A stretch of 64,000 bases of DNA, from NCBI GenBank assembly GCA_964568875.1, contig CAZMSH010000019.1, positions 1-64,000 on the forward strand, given 5' to 3'. Each line of letters starts with the position of its first letter. Positions within the stretch are counted from its first letter, which is position 1. Origin of the DNA: SLNP01 sp964568875 (GTDB lineage: Bacteria > Bacteroidota > Bacteroidia > Bacteroidales > VadinHA17). Under the pieces are notes generated by a model. The model saw nothing but the letters and a program-made list of their open reading frames with translations, did not search any database and was not told the DNA's origin. The position numbers and the translations under genes were made by a program. Of this stretch, positions 42,833-51,250 are shown one piece after another.

Positions 42833-43606
42833 TTATGATTCGTATGTTCCAGAAAAAACAAATGTGGCGGACCCGGTAAGCCTGATGTCTGTTGCAGATC
42901 CGCCCAGCACCCTGAAGTCAACCATTAGCTCTCCTCCGAGGGTTTGAACCTTTACGGGAATACTGTCAAAATGTCCGGTAACTACCGCCGCGATGGCAGA
43001 AGCTGTTACTCCTGTGCCACAGGAGAGGGTTTCATCTTCAACACCCCTTTCGTAGGTTCTGACGACTATCCTGTCATTTTCTGCCTTTACAAAATTGACG
43101 TTGGTGCCGCCTGGTTCGAATCTGGAGGAATATCTTATCTCCCTGCCTCTGAGTACTATATCAGAATTGTCAAGCTGATTTAAAAATTCCACATAGTGAG
43201 GAGATCCTGTGTTGAGGAAGCAGGTATTTCCATCATGCTCAATTTTGCTGACATCTTTCAGAGTAATGGTTACACTATCTCCTGCGACAAAAGCCTGATG
43301 TTTGCCGTCGAAGGCTATGAATTCCATTTGTGATGGTGCGATTCCGTGCATAAATGCGAAACGGGCAGCGCAACGGCCTCCGTTGCCGCACATTGATCCT
43401 TCCCCGCCATCTGCGTTGAAGTATCTCATTCTGAAATGAGCCCCTGGTTCCGGCTCAATTAAAATCAGTCCGTCAGCCCCTATGCCAAATCTTCTGTGAC
43501 ACATGGCTGATATAAGTTTTCTATCTGAAATAAAGCTCAGGTTCCGGTTGTCTATTACGATAAAATCGTTTCCGGTTCCCTCATATTTGTTAAAATCTAT
43601 TTTCAC
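42833..43606 (-). CDS. dapF: Diaminopimelate epimerase
   Basis: 257 aa. The two catalytic cysteines are present, Cys 73 in GSMCGNGGRC and Cys 196 in TLSCGTGVTA, with KYEGTGNDFIVID at the N-terminus and FNADGGEGS. It converts LL- to meso-diaminopimelate for lysine and peptidoglycan. It lies upstream of the S9 hydrolase in one likely unit. Confidence 0.95.
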   Translation of the reverse strand: MKIDFNKYEGTGNDFIVIDNRNLSFISDRKLISAMCHRRFGIGADGLILIEPEPGAHFRMRYFNADGGEGSMCGNGGRCAARFAFMHGIAPSQMEFIAFDGKHQAFVAGDSVTITLKDVSKIEHDGNTCFLNTGSPHYVEFLNQLDNSDIVLRGREIRYSSRFEPGGTNVNFVKAENDRIVVRTYERGVEDETLSCGTGVTASAIAAVVTGHFDSIPVKVQTLGGELMVDFRVLGGSATDIRLTGSATFVFSGTYES

Positions 43607-43784
43607 CGATGTTAAACTGAAGTTAAAATTGCTGATGTTGACTATTGTAGCCCGAAATTTGAAGAAATTCGCATAACAATTTGCCTGTTTAATGGTTGTA
43701 AAGATATGAACTTTTATAAAGGCATGATGTTTGAAAACTTAAGGTCACGTATAATTAAAATGTATTAATTTAAAATATACAGCT

Positions 43785-45245
43785 ATGAAAGGAAGAACAG
43801 TACTTTGGGGAGTCTTGCTTGCATTTTTGGGAGCTTTTATGGCTTTGTTCACATATACCCGGTTTATTGAGAAGCCGGCGTCAACTGCTTCGGCCGGTGG
43901 CAGCGATACTTCCGTTACTCCGTTGCCGGGCATGTTCACGAACTTTCCAATGCAGCAGAATCCGATAGATTTTACTTTTGCCGCGGAGCAGACAGTTCAT
44001 GCGGTTGTGCATGTAAAGACAAAATCGACGGTGAGCTACGGAGGCTACAGCAACCCTTTGTGGGAGTTTTTCTACGGCGAACAGCAGCGACCGCAGTCAC
44101 GCGAGGTAAGAGGTTACGGGTCAGGTGTCATTATCAGTAATGACGGTTATATAATCACCAACAATCATGTTATCGAAAGAGCCGATGAGGTTGAAGTTAC
44201 CCTTAATGACCGCAGGACTTTTGATGCTGAGATAATAGGTCGCGATCCGAGTACCGACATTGCGCTTCTCAGGATAAAGGAGAAGGTCAATAACCTGCCA
44301 TGGATCAGATATGGTAATTCTGATGATCTGAAGCTTGGAGAATGGGTTCTTGCAGTGGGAAATCCTTTTAATCTTACTTCTACGGTTACGGCAGGAATAG
44401 TAAGTGCCAGAGGGCGAAGTCTGGGTTTGCTGGATGATCAGTACCGCATTGAGTCGTTCATTCAGACTGATGCTGCCCTGAATATGGGTAACAGCGGAGG
44501 GGCGCTCGTCAATACCCGTGCTGAACTGATAGGTATCACCACGGCCATAATATCTCCAAGCGGCGCCTATGCAGGTAACTCTTTTGCGGTTCCGGTAACA
44601 ATAGTAAAGAAAGTTGTTGAGGACCTCAAGGAATTCGGAGCAGTGCAGAGAGCAATCATCGGTGTAAATATCACTGACGTAACAGCTGAAATTGCGAAGG
44701 AGAAGAAGCTCTCTACAGTCAGTGGCGTGCTCATAAGTACGGTAGTTGAAGGCGGAGCTGCCGAAGAGGCAGGCATAAAGGCTGATGATATCATTCTAAA
44801 GGTTAATAACAGGGATGTATCTACATCAGGTGAGCTACAGGAAGAGGTAGGCCGCTATCGCCCCGGTGATAAGGTGGACGTTACGGTATTTCGTGATGGA
44901 AAGGAGAGGACTTTTAAGGTCACACTTAAAAACCTGCAGGGAGGAACCGGAGTTGTAGAAGCGTCGGCTACCGGAAATGTCGTTTTCGGGGCAACACTGG
45001 AGCCGCTGAGTTCACAGGATAGAAGAAGTCTGAGGATTGATTCGGGTGTAAGGGTTGCTGAAGCCGGTGAAGGGCGTCTGGCTGACCTTGGTATCAGGAA
45101 GGGGTATATAATTACCTCAGTGAATGGCAGAAAGGTTAATGATGCCAACGATGTAAGGAATGCAACTTCAGGTGAAAAGAGCCTGACAGCGATAGAAGGT
45201 TATCAATCTAACGGTACATATTTTAGTTTTCAGTTCAGGAATTAA
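43785..45245 (+). CDS. HtrA/Deg-type periplasmic serine protease
   Basis: 486 aa. An N-terminal signal anchor (7-24) is followed by a trypsin-like domain with catalytic His 128 in TNNHVIE, Asp 158 in STDIALLRI and Ser 237 in MGNSGGALVN. Two PDZ domains follow (about 280-380 and 395-486). This is the DegP/DegQ layout, a protease and chaperone for misfolded envelope proteins. It is followed by a long hairpin and then rpoD. Confidence 0.92.
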   Translation: MKGRTVLWGVLLAFLGAFMALFTYTRFIEKPASTASAGGSDTSVTPLPGMFTNFPMQQNPIDFTFAAEQTVHAVVHVKTKSTVSYGGYSNPLWEFFYGEQQRPQSREVRGYGSGVIISNDGYIITNNHVIERADEVEVTLNDRRTFDAEIIGRDPSTDIALLRIKEKVNNLPWIRYGNSDDLKLGEWVLAVGNPFNLTSTVTAGIVSARGRSLGLLDDQYRIESFIQTDAALNMGNSGGALVNTRAELIGITTAIISPSGAYAGNSFAVPVTIVKKVVEDLKEFGAVQRAIIGVNITDVTAEIAKEKKLSTVSGVLISTVVEGGAAEEAGIKADDIILKVNNRDVSTSGELQEEVGRYRPGDKVDVTVFRDGKERTFKVTLKNLQGGTGVVEASATGNVVFGATLEPLSSQDRRSLRIDSGVRVAEAGEGRLADLGIRKGYIITSVNGRKVNDANDVRNATSGEKSLTAIEGYQSNGTYFSFQFRN

Positions 45246-45259
45246 AAAGTTATAAATAC

Positions 45260-45312
45260 AACAGGTTCATTACCAGTAGGCTACAGTATTAGCCTATTGG
45301 TAATGAACTGTT
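45260..45312. terminator. Long imperfect hairpin between the HtrA gene and rpoD
   Basis: Arms 45260-45282 and 45291-45312 pair over about 22 bp with one bulged G and one G-T, loop ACAGTATT. Only a weak T-rich tract follows (TTAATTACTTTATTTG), so it may be a terminator, an RNA stabiliser or a protein site. It ends just upstream of the rpoD promoter. Confidence 0.55.
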
Positions 45313-45322
45313 AATTACTTTA

Positions 45323-45354
45323 TTTGTTAAATAAGTATTAAAGCATTATCTTCG
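45323..45354 (+). promoter_or_regulatory. rpoD promoter
   Basis: TTTG (45323-45326), 20 nt, TATCTTCG (45347-45354): a good fit to the Bacteroidota consensus with one change. ATG 45379 follows after 24 nt, with AGGAGG-like purines (CAGGAGGTAGG) as ribosome site. Confidence 0.65.
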
Positions 45355-45378
45355 CACAAATTTTTTTCAGGAGGTAGG

Positions 45379-46239
45379 ATGAGACAGCTAAAGATAACCA
45401 AATCCATCACAAATCGGGAGAGCGCTTCATTGGACAAGTATCTGCAAGAGATAGGTAAAGAGGAGCTTATTTCGGTTGAGGAGGAGGTTGAACTGGCTCA
45501 GAGGATAAAGAAAGGTGACCGTTCTGCACTGGAGAAACTGACCAAAGCCAATCTGAGGTTTGTAGTTTCGGTTGCCAAGCAGTATCAGAATCAGGGTCTG
45601 AGTCTGCCCGACCTGATAAACGAGGGCAATCTGGGGTTGATAAAGGCTGCTGAGAAATTCGATGAAACCAGGGGATTTAAATTTATTTCCTACGCTGTTT
45701 GGTGGATACGGCAGTCTATTCTCCAGGCTCTGGCCGAGCAGTCGAGAATAGTAAGGTTGCCGCTCAATCAGGTAGGTTCACTCAATAAGATCAACAAGGC
45801 ATTCTCAAAGTTTGAACAGGAGAATGAACGTACTCCCTCACCTGAGGAACTGGCGGAGGTTCTTGACCTCCCGAAGGAAAAGGTTACAGATACGCTTAAA
45901 GTGTCGGGTCGTCATGTTTCAGTAGATGCTCCGTTCATTGAGGGTGAAGACAACAGTCTTCTTGACGTATTGCCGAATATTGATTCGCCTGTAGCCGACA
46001 AGATGCTTCTTGACGAGTCTCTTTCAACGGAGATAGAGAGATCGCTGGCGACTCTTACCGAGAGGGAGAGAGATATTATAAGGTACTTTTTTGGCATAGG
46101 ATGTCAGGAGATGACCCTTGAGGAGATCGGCGAGAAGTTTGGTTTGACACGTGAACGTGTAAGGCAGATAAAAGAGAAGGCCATACGTCGTCTGCGTCAC
46201 GCCTCCCGCAGCAGGCTTCTGAAAGGCTACCTGGGATAG
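45379..46239 (+). CDS. rpoD: Primary sigma factor RpoD (sigma-A), short Bacteroidota form
   Basis: 286 aa. Region 1.2 starts SLDKYLQEIGKEELISVEEE, region 2 has the core-binding and -10 segments DLINEGNLGLIKAAEKFD and FISYAVWWIRQSILQAL, region 3 follows and region 4 ends in EEIGEKFGLTRERVRQIKEKAIRRLR. The absence of region 1.1 and the length of about 286 aa are typical for the housekeeping sigma of this phylum. It recognises the TAnnTTTG promoters seen across the window. Confidence 0.95.
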   Translation: MRQLKITKSITNRESASLDKYLQEIGKEELISVEEEVELAQRIKKGDRSALEKLTKANLRFVVSVAKQYQNQGLSLPDLINEGNLGLIKAAEKFDETRGFKFISYAVWWIRQSILQALAEQSRIVRLPLNQVGSLNKINKAFSKFEQENERTPSPEELAEVLDLPKEKVTDTLKVSGRHVSVDAPFIEGEDNSLLDVLPNIDSPVADKMLLDESLSTEIERSLATLTERERDIIRYFFGIGCQEMTLEEIGEKFGLTRERVRQIKEKAIRRLRHASRSRLLKGYLG

Positions 46240-46279
46240 CCTCCGCGGTACCAGGGCTGCTTAAAGTGATCTCAAGATA

Positions 46280-48292
46280 ATGGAATTCAGACTGGTAAGC
46301 GATTTTACCCCTACCGGCGATCAGCCGGAGGCGATTGAACAGCTGGTGGAGGGTCTGAGACAGGAAGTACCTTTTCAGACGCTTCTAGGCGTAACCGGAT
46401 CTGGTAAGACATTTACCATAGCAAATGTGATAGAAAGGCTTAACAGGCCTGTTCTGGTACTAAGCCACAACAAAACCCTTGCGGCGCAGCTTTATGGTGA
46501 GTTCAGACAGTTCTTCCCCGACAATGCAGTTGAATACTTTGTTTCATATTACGACTATTATCAGCCTGAGGCCTACCTTCCCGTCACTGATACCTATATT
46601 GAGAAGGATCTTTCAATAAACGAAGAGATTGAAAAGCTGAGACTGAGCGCAACATCATCGCTGCTGTCGGGCAGGCGGGATGTTATAGTAGTTTCTTCTG
46701 TCTCCTGCCTGTACGGTATCGGGAACCCGGAGGACTTCCACTCGAACACGGTGCATATTCGCAAGGGGTCCAAAATGGGCAGAAATGTGCTGCTGAGGAA
46801 GCTCGTCGATAGTCTCTATTCCCGCAATGAGACAGATTTCAGGAGAGGAACATTCAGGGTTACAGGTGATACTGTCGATATATTCCCGGCATATAGTGAC
46901 CTGGTGGTTAGGGTAACATACTGGGGAGAAGAAATTGAAGATATTGAGACTATCGATCCGGTCAGCTGGAACCGGCTGGAGTTATTCAATGAGTATGTGG
47001 TTTATCCTGCCAATATTTTCGTCACTACCAGGGAAAGGATCAACAGTGCTGTTGAAAGCATACAGAATGATATGTGGACCCAGAAGGCATTTTTTAAGGA
47101 GATTGGCAAGCATGAGGAGGCTAAGAGACTTGAACAGCGCGTGTTATACGACCTTGAAATGATAAAGGAACTTGGTTACTGCAGCGGAATAGAGAACTAC
47201 TCGCGCTATTTCGACGGCCGGGCTGCCGGCACCAGGCCCTTCTGCCTGCTCGATTATTTTCCTAAGGACTTTATTACTGTAGTGGATGAGAGTCATGCCA
47301 CAATTCCACAGATAAGGGCAATGTACGGAGGTGACAATTCGAGGAAGCAGACCCTGGTAGATTACGGTTTCAGGCTTCCTGCAGCTCTTGACAACAGGCC
47401 TATGAGGCTTGAGGAGTTTGAAGCACTTACGGGCCAGACGATATATGTCAGTGCCACTCCGGCCGATTATGAGTTACAGAAAAGCGAGGGCGTATTTGTC
47501 GATCAGGTAATAAGGCCTACCGGTTTGCCAGATCCTCCCGTGGAGGTACGACCGGCGATGAACCAGGTTGACGACCTGATGAATGAGATCAGCAAGCGCA
47601 CCACAGCAGGGGAGAGGACACTGGTGACGACTCTTACCAAGAGAATGGCTGAAGAGTTGTCGGCATATCTTGAGAAGAATGGTGTCAGGTGCCGCTATAT
47701 ACACTCCGACATTGATACTCTTGACAGAATTGAGATAATGGAGGGACTGCGTGGCGGAACTTTCGACGTGCTGGTGGGTGTCAACCTGCTGCGTGAGGGT
47801 CTCGACCTGCCGGAGGTATCACTGGTGGCAATCCTTGATGCCGACAAGGAGGGTTTTCTGCGGTCGGCCAGATCGCTGACACAGACAGCCGGAAGGGCTG
47901 CCAGGAATCTTAACGGACTGGTTATTATGTATGCTGATACCATTACCGGCAGCATGCAACAGACTATTGATGAGACTAACAGGCGAAGGGATAAGCAGTT
48001 GAACTATAACGATAAGATGGGAATTACTCCGACCCAGATAATCAGGAAACAGGGCTCAATACTTAAGGGTCTTACGAAGAAGGGAGTGGCAATGAAGGCC
48101 TATGTTGAACCTGAGAAGCCTGATATTGCTGCTGATCCGGTTGTGAAGTTCATGAGCCGTGAGGCGCTTGAGAAGAGCATCGAGAAGACCAGAAAGGCAA
48201 TGGAAAAAGCAGCCTCGGAGCTTGATTTCATGACAGCCGCCCGCCTGAGGGATGAGATCACTGAGTTGCAGAAGCTAATGAAAGCTAAGTAG
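46280..48292 (+). CDS. uvrB: Excinuclease ABC subunit B
   Basis: 670 aa. Walker A GVTGSGKTFT, the beta-hairpin signature SYYDYYQPEAYLP, DEXX-type DESHATIPQ, helicase motif VI TAGRAARN and a C-terminal UVR domain (about 630-668) that binds UvrC. It verifies damage in nucleotide excision repair. It follows rpoD by 40 nt on the same strand. The stop TAG at 48290-48292 shares its last base with the first unit of the tandem repeat that follows. Confidence 0.96.
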   Translation: MEFRLVSDFTPTGDQPEAIEQLVEGLRQEVPFQTLLGVTGSGKTFTIANVIERLNRPVLVLSHNKTLAAQLYGEFRQFFPDNAVEYFVSYYDYYQPEAYLPVTDTYIEKDLSINEEIEKLRLSATSSLLSGRRDVIVVSSVSCLYGIGNPEDFHSNTVHIRKGSKMGRNVLLRKLVDSLYSRNETDFRRGTFRVTGDTVDIFPAYSDLVVRVTYWGEEIEDIETIDPVSWNRLELFNEYVVYPANIFVTTRERINSAVESIQNDMWTQKAFFKEIGKHEEAKRLEQRVLYDLEMIKELGYCSGIENYSRYFDGRAAGTRPFCLLDYFPKDFITVVDESHATIPQIRAMYGGDNSRKQTLVDYGFRLPAALDNRPMRLEEFEALTGQTIYVSATPADYELQKSEGVFVDQVIRPTGLPDPPVEVRPAMNQVDDLMNEISKRTTAGERTLVTTLTKRMAEELSAYLEKNGVRCRYIHSDIDTLDRIEIMEGLRGGTFDVLVGVNLLREGLDLPEVSLVAILDADKEGFLRSARSLTQTAGRAARNLNGLVIMYADTITGSMQQTIDETNRRRDKQLNYNDKMGITPTQIIRKQGSILKGLTKKGVAMKAYVEPEKPDIAADPVVKFMSREALEKSIEKTRKAMEKAASELDFMTAARLRDEITELQKLMKAK

Positions 48293-48606
48293 TTTAAAGC
48301 CAATTCAATTATCCCCGTAGGGGATTAATATTAATAGATTGAATTCCCCCCGAAACTCTTGCCCGGATNNNNNNNNNNNNNNNNNNNNNNNNNNNNNNNN
48401 NNNNNNNNNNNNNNNNNNNNNNNNNNNNNNNNNNNNNNNNNNNNNNNNNNNNNNNNNNNNNNNNNNNNCCCGTAGGGGATTAATATTAATAGATTGAATT
48501 CCCCCCGAAACTCTTGCCCGGATAATCAAGTTTAAATCCAATTCAATTATCCCCGTAGGGGATTAATATTAATAGATTGAATTCCCCCCGAAACTCTTGC
48601 CCGGAT
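48292..48606. repeat. 83-bp palindrome-rich tandem repeat with an internal gap
   Basis: At least three copies of a unit whose core is ATTCAATTAT, CCCCGTAGGGG, ATTAATATTAAT, AGATTGAATT, then CCCCCCGAAACTCTTGCCCG. The spacing between copies 2 and 3 is 83 bp, by the CCCGTAGGGG positions 48469 and 48552. The unit folds as ATTCAAT/ATTGAAT outer arms round a CCCC-GTA-GGGG hairpin. True copy number is unknown because of the gap. Confidence 0.85.
48369..48468. other. Assembly gap (100 N)
   Basis: Exactly 100 N inside the 83-bp tandem repeat, as expected when an assembler cannot resolve copy number. Confidence 0.95.
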
Positions 48607-48674
48607 TTTAATAGTTTTGATTTATCAGATTTTAATTTGATATTTAGACCTCATATTGATAAATACCCATTAGG

Positions 48675-49619
48675 ATGAGAAGTAAGATCATTTATCTGGT
48701 ATTGTTTGCTCTGTTTTTATCGTCGTGTGATACAGGGCATTTGGGAAGGCGCTGGCTGCCTAAAGTTCCGAAAGGGGCGGAAGCTGTTTCTGTTTCGGGG
48801 GAACCGCTCTACAGAACTGATCCAACACCCTCGGTGCAGGAGAGGTATAACAGGGCCAGGGAGGAGTGGAAAGCTGACAGCGATAATGCCGACAAGATTA
48901 TCTGGTACGGACGATGGACGGCATACACCGGAAGATATCGTGATGCAATAAGGGTGTTCGCCGAAGGCATCAGAAAGAATCCGTCAGACGCCAGGATGCT
49001 CAGGCACAGGGGGCACAGGTATATTTCAATCAGAGAGTTCAATCGTGCAACTGACGATCTTGAAAAAGCAGCCCTGATGATGGCTTTCGAACCCGATGAG
49101 ATTGAACCGGACGGAATGCCTAACAGCCTGAATATCCCTGTTAGTACTCTTAAGTCGAATATTTTCTATCATCTCGGACTTGCCTGGTATCTTGAGGGCG
49201 ATAAGGAGAAAGCCCTTGATGCCTGGACAGACGATATTTCTCTGTCTGTTAACGATGATATGAAAGTTGCGACTCTGCACTGGGTTTATATGACACTAAG
49301 AGAACTCGGCAGGGAAGAAGAGGCCTTAGCTGCTCTGGAGCCGGTGAACAGCGATATGTATATAATAGAGAATCAGGCATATCATAAACTCTGTCTTTTT
49401 TATAAGGGAGAGATAGCAATTGAGGAGCTTACAGGAGAAGATTATTCTGATATAATGAATGATGCCATGTTGTACGGACTTGGCAACTGGTATCTTTATC
49501 AGGAAAATGATACCGCAACTGCACGGGAGTACTTCAACAGGATTTTCAAGGGCGGATCGTGGGCATCATTCGGATATATTGCCGCGGAGGTAAAATTGCC
49601 GGAACTCACAGGAGAGTAA
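48675..49619 (+). CDS. TPR lipoprotein
   Basis: 314 aa. Signal peptide and lipobox LSSCDT (Cys at about 18) mark an outer- or inner-membrane lipoprotein. TPR-like helices run from about 70 to 230: RYRDAIRVFAEGIRKNPSD, REFNRATDDLEKAALM, HLGLAWYLEGDKEKALDAW. The last part (YLYQENDTATAREYFNRIF) holds another repeat. No enzymatic motif. It is convergent with trxB. Function unknown. Confidence 0.8.
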   Translation: MRSKIIYLVLFALFLSSCDTGHLGRRWLPKVPKGAEAVSVSGEPLYRTDPTPSVQERYNRAREEWKADSDNADKIIWYGRWTAYTGRYRDAIRVFAEGIRKNPSDARMLRHRGHRYISIREFNRATDDLEKAALMMAFEPDEIEPDGMPNSLNIPVSTLKSNIFYHLGLAWYLEGDKEKALDAWTDDISLSVNDDMKVATLHWVYMTLRELGREEEALAALEPVNSDMYIIENQAYHKLCLFYKGEIAIEELTGEDYSDIMNDAMLYGLGNWYLYQENDTATAREYFNRIFKGGSWASFGYIAAEVKLPELTGE

Positions 49620-49684
49620 CAGATGTTCTGCAAATAAGCCTTCCTGACAGAAACAGACTGACGCAGCCTTTAAAACAAAATCCT

Positions 49685-50680
49685 TTATTTACCTGATGCA
49701 AGGTATCTCTCTGCATCAATAGCTGCCATACATCCTGAACCTGCTGCCGTTACAGCCTGCCTGTAGTGTGGGTCTTGTATATCACCGGCAGCAAAAATAC
49801 CCGGAACATTAGTTTTGGTAGTGCCGGGTATCGTCCTGATATAACCTGCCGGATCAGTTTCCAGATACTCTCTGAAAACATCGGAGTTGGGGGTGTGTCC
49901 GATAGCAAGGAAGAATCCGTCGATTTTTATTCTGACTTCCTCTTCTTTCGGGGTGCCTTTTTCTTTTACCAGCAGTGCCCCTTCAACTCCGTTTTCTCCA
50001 AAAAGGTCAACCGTCTGATGCTTCCAGAGTATCTCTATGTTGGGCGTGTTGAAGACTCTTTGCTGCATCGCTTTTGAGGCCCTCAACTCGTCTCTTCTTA
50101 CAATCATATAAACCTTTTTGCAGAGACCGGCAAGATAGGAAGCCTCTTCACAGGCTGTATCTCCACCTCCCACGACTGCCACATCTTTTCCCCGGTAGAA
50201 GAAGCCGTCACATGTGGCACAGGCCGATACGCCCATTCCGGCATAATTCTTTTCCGCCTCCAGTCCCAGATATTTCGCCGTAGCTCCTGTGGCGATTATT
50301 ACTGTATCGGCAAGTATTTCAATATTATCATCTATCGTTACCTTGTGAACAGGTCCGGTAAAATCTACCTTTGTAGCTATGCCGAACCTAACCTCTGTAC
50401 CGAATCTCTCTGCCTGTTTTTTTAGGTCCTCCATCATTTCCGGTCCTGTAACACCATTCGGATAGCCGGGAAAGTTATCTACCTCAGTAGTCGTTGTAAG
50501 CTGTCCTCCCATCTGCAATCCGGTGTACATAACCGGACTCAGGTTAGCCCTGGATGCATAAATTGCTGCTGTGTATCCAGCCGGTCCCGATCCTATGATC
50601 AGGCATTTTACCTTTTCAGAAGTTGAAGCTTCCTTCTTACTGCTATCGTCTTCTATGTTAAGAGGCTTGAAGAGATCCAT
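49685..50680 (-). CDS. trxB: Thioredoxin reductase
   Basis: 331 aa. FAD-binding IIGSGPAGYTAAIYA, the redox pair in SACATCDGFF (about 158-161), the NADPH loop VVGGGDTACEEA and the late FAAGDIQDPHYRQ. It reduces thioredoxin with NADPH. The N-terminus carries about 25 extra hydrophilic residues (MDLFKPLNIEDDSSKKEAS) before the usual start; a downstream ATG in the right place is not present, so the extension looks genuine. Confidence 0.93.
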   Translation of the reverse strand: MDLFKPLNIEDDSSKKEASTSEKVKCLIIGSGPAGYTAAIYASRANLSPVMYTGLQMGGQLTTTTEVDNFPGYPNGVTGPEMMEDLKKQAERFGTEVRFGIATKVDFTGPVHKVTIDDNIEILADTVIIATGATAKYLGLEAEKNYAGMGVSACATCDGFFYRGKDVAVVGGGDTACEEASYLAGLCKKVYMIVRRDELRASKAMQQRVFNTPNIEILWKHQTVDLFGENGVEGALLVKEKGTPKEEEVRIKIDGFFLAIGHTPNSDVFREYLETDPAGYIRTIPGTTKTNVPGIFAAGDIQDPHYRQAVTAAGSGCMAAIDAERYLASGK

Positions 50681-50823
50681 GATTATGAATGGTTAATTTT
50701 GTTTTTTGTTCGATGACACCGGTATAATACAGCCCGGCAGAAAGTGCAAAAGTACAAAAAAAGTGAATCGGATATCTGCAGAATTATTGATCCCGGCAAA
50801 ACTATTTCTAAGAGTTGATGGTG

Positions 50824-50854
50824 TTTGGAGTAACCAAATAAATGTGTAATTTTG
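50824..50854 (+). promoter_or_regulatory. tRNA-Pro promoter
   Basis: TTTG (50824-50827), 19 nt, TAATTTTG (50847-50854): a perfect consensus match. The tRNA starts 31 nt further on. Confidence 0.75.
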
Positions 50855-50885
50855 CGCCGTTGAATTGTGATGCATAATTCAGCAT

Positions 50886-50959
50886 CGGGGTGTGGCGCAG
50901 TTGGCTAGCGCACTTGCATGGGGTGCAAGGGGTCGTCTGTTCGAGTCAGATCACCCCGA
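50886..50959 (+). tRNA. tRNA-Pro (anticodon GGG)
   Basis: A complete 74-nt cloverleaf: acceptor CGGGGTG/CACCCCG, D stem GCGC/GCGC, anticodon stem CTTGC/GCAAG with loop ATGGGGT (anticodon GGG at 50920-50922), 5-nt variable loop, T arm GTCTG-TTCGAGT-CAGAT, and discriminator A. C1-G72 is characteristic of tRNA-Pro. CCA is not encoded. It reads proline CCC (and CCU) codons. It has its own promoter and terminator. Confidence 0.93.
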
Positions 50960-50970
50960 CAAATAAGAAA

Positions 50971-51003
50971 AAGGCCCTGTTGCGGAAGCAACAGGGTTTT
51001 TGT
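50971..51003 (+). terminator. Rho-independent terminator of tRNA-Pro
   Basis: CCCTGTTGC (50975-50983), loop GGAA, GCAACAGGG (50988-50996), then a run of T. Perfect 9-bp stem. Confidence 0.9.
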
Positions 51004-51042
51004 TTTTCAGAAGCGTTGACAGCTCGCTGGCATAAGCTTAAT

Positions 51043-51090
51043 GAAAAACAAAACCCTTGGCAATGCAAAGCATTGCAGGGCCTTTTCCTG
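51043..51090 (-). terminator. Mirror-image terminator-like hairpin
   Basis: Read on the minus strand it goes GGAAAAGGCCCTGC, stem GCAATGC/GCATTGC, CC(AA)GGG, then TTTTGTTTTTC. That is the same frame of words (GAAAAAGGCCCTG ... CAGGGTTTTTGTTTTTC) as the tRNA terminator 60 nt to the left, but facing the other way and with a different stem core. No minus-strand gene in need of it is evident to the right. Confidence 0.55.
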
Positions 51091-51250
51091 TTTCAGGTCA
51101 CCCCATGGAAGCCCAATGACAAGCCTGAACCTTATCTCTTAATTAATCTTCTCGCGGTTATTTTTTCTTCCATAATCAGCTTTTTCAAAATAAAGCGTTA
51201 AATTTACACTTGTTCTCTCCCGTGAATCTGTATAAAATTTTTTCTGAGCT
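51091..51250. other. Gap before the T9SS protein gene
   Basis: Mostly AT-rich. TAAATTTA at 51199-51206 resembles a -7 box about 45 nt before the start codon, without a clear partner upstream. No other gene seen. Confidence 0.4.

Noticed and set aside
48292..48606. Possible CRISPR or att site
   Set aside because: Whole 83-bp unit is repeated without variable spacers; no integrase nearby.
50886..51120. tRNA-Pro 3' end as an integration site (CAGGTCACCCC at about 51094 resembles the tRNA tail)
   Set aside because: The match is about ten bases and no integrase, phage or plasmid genes follow.
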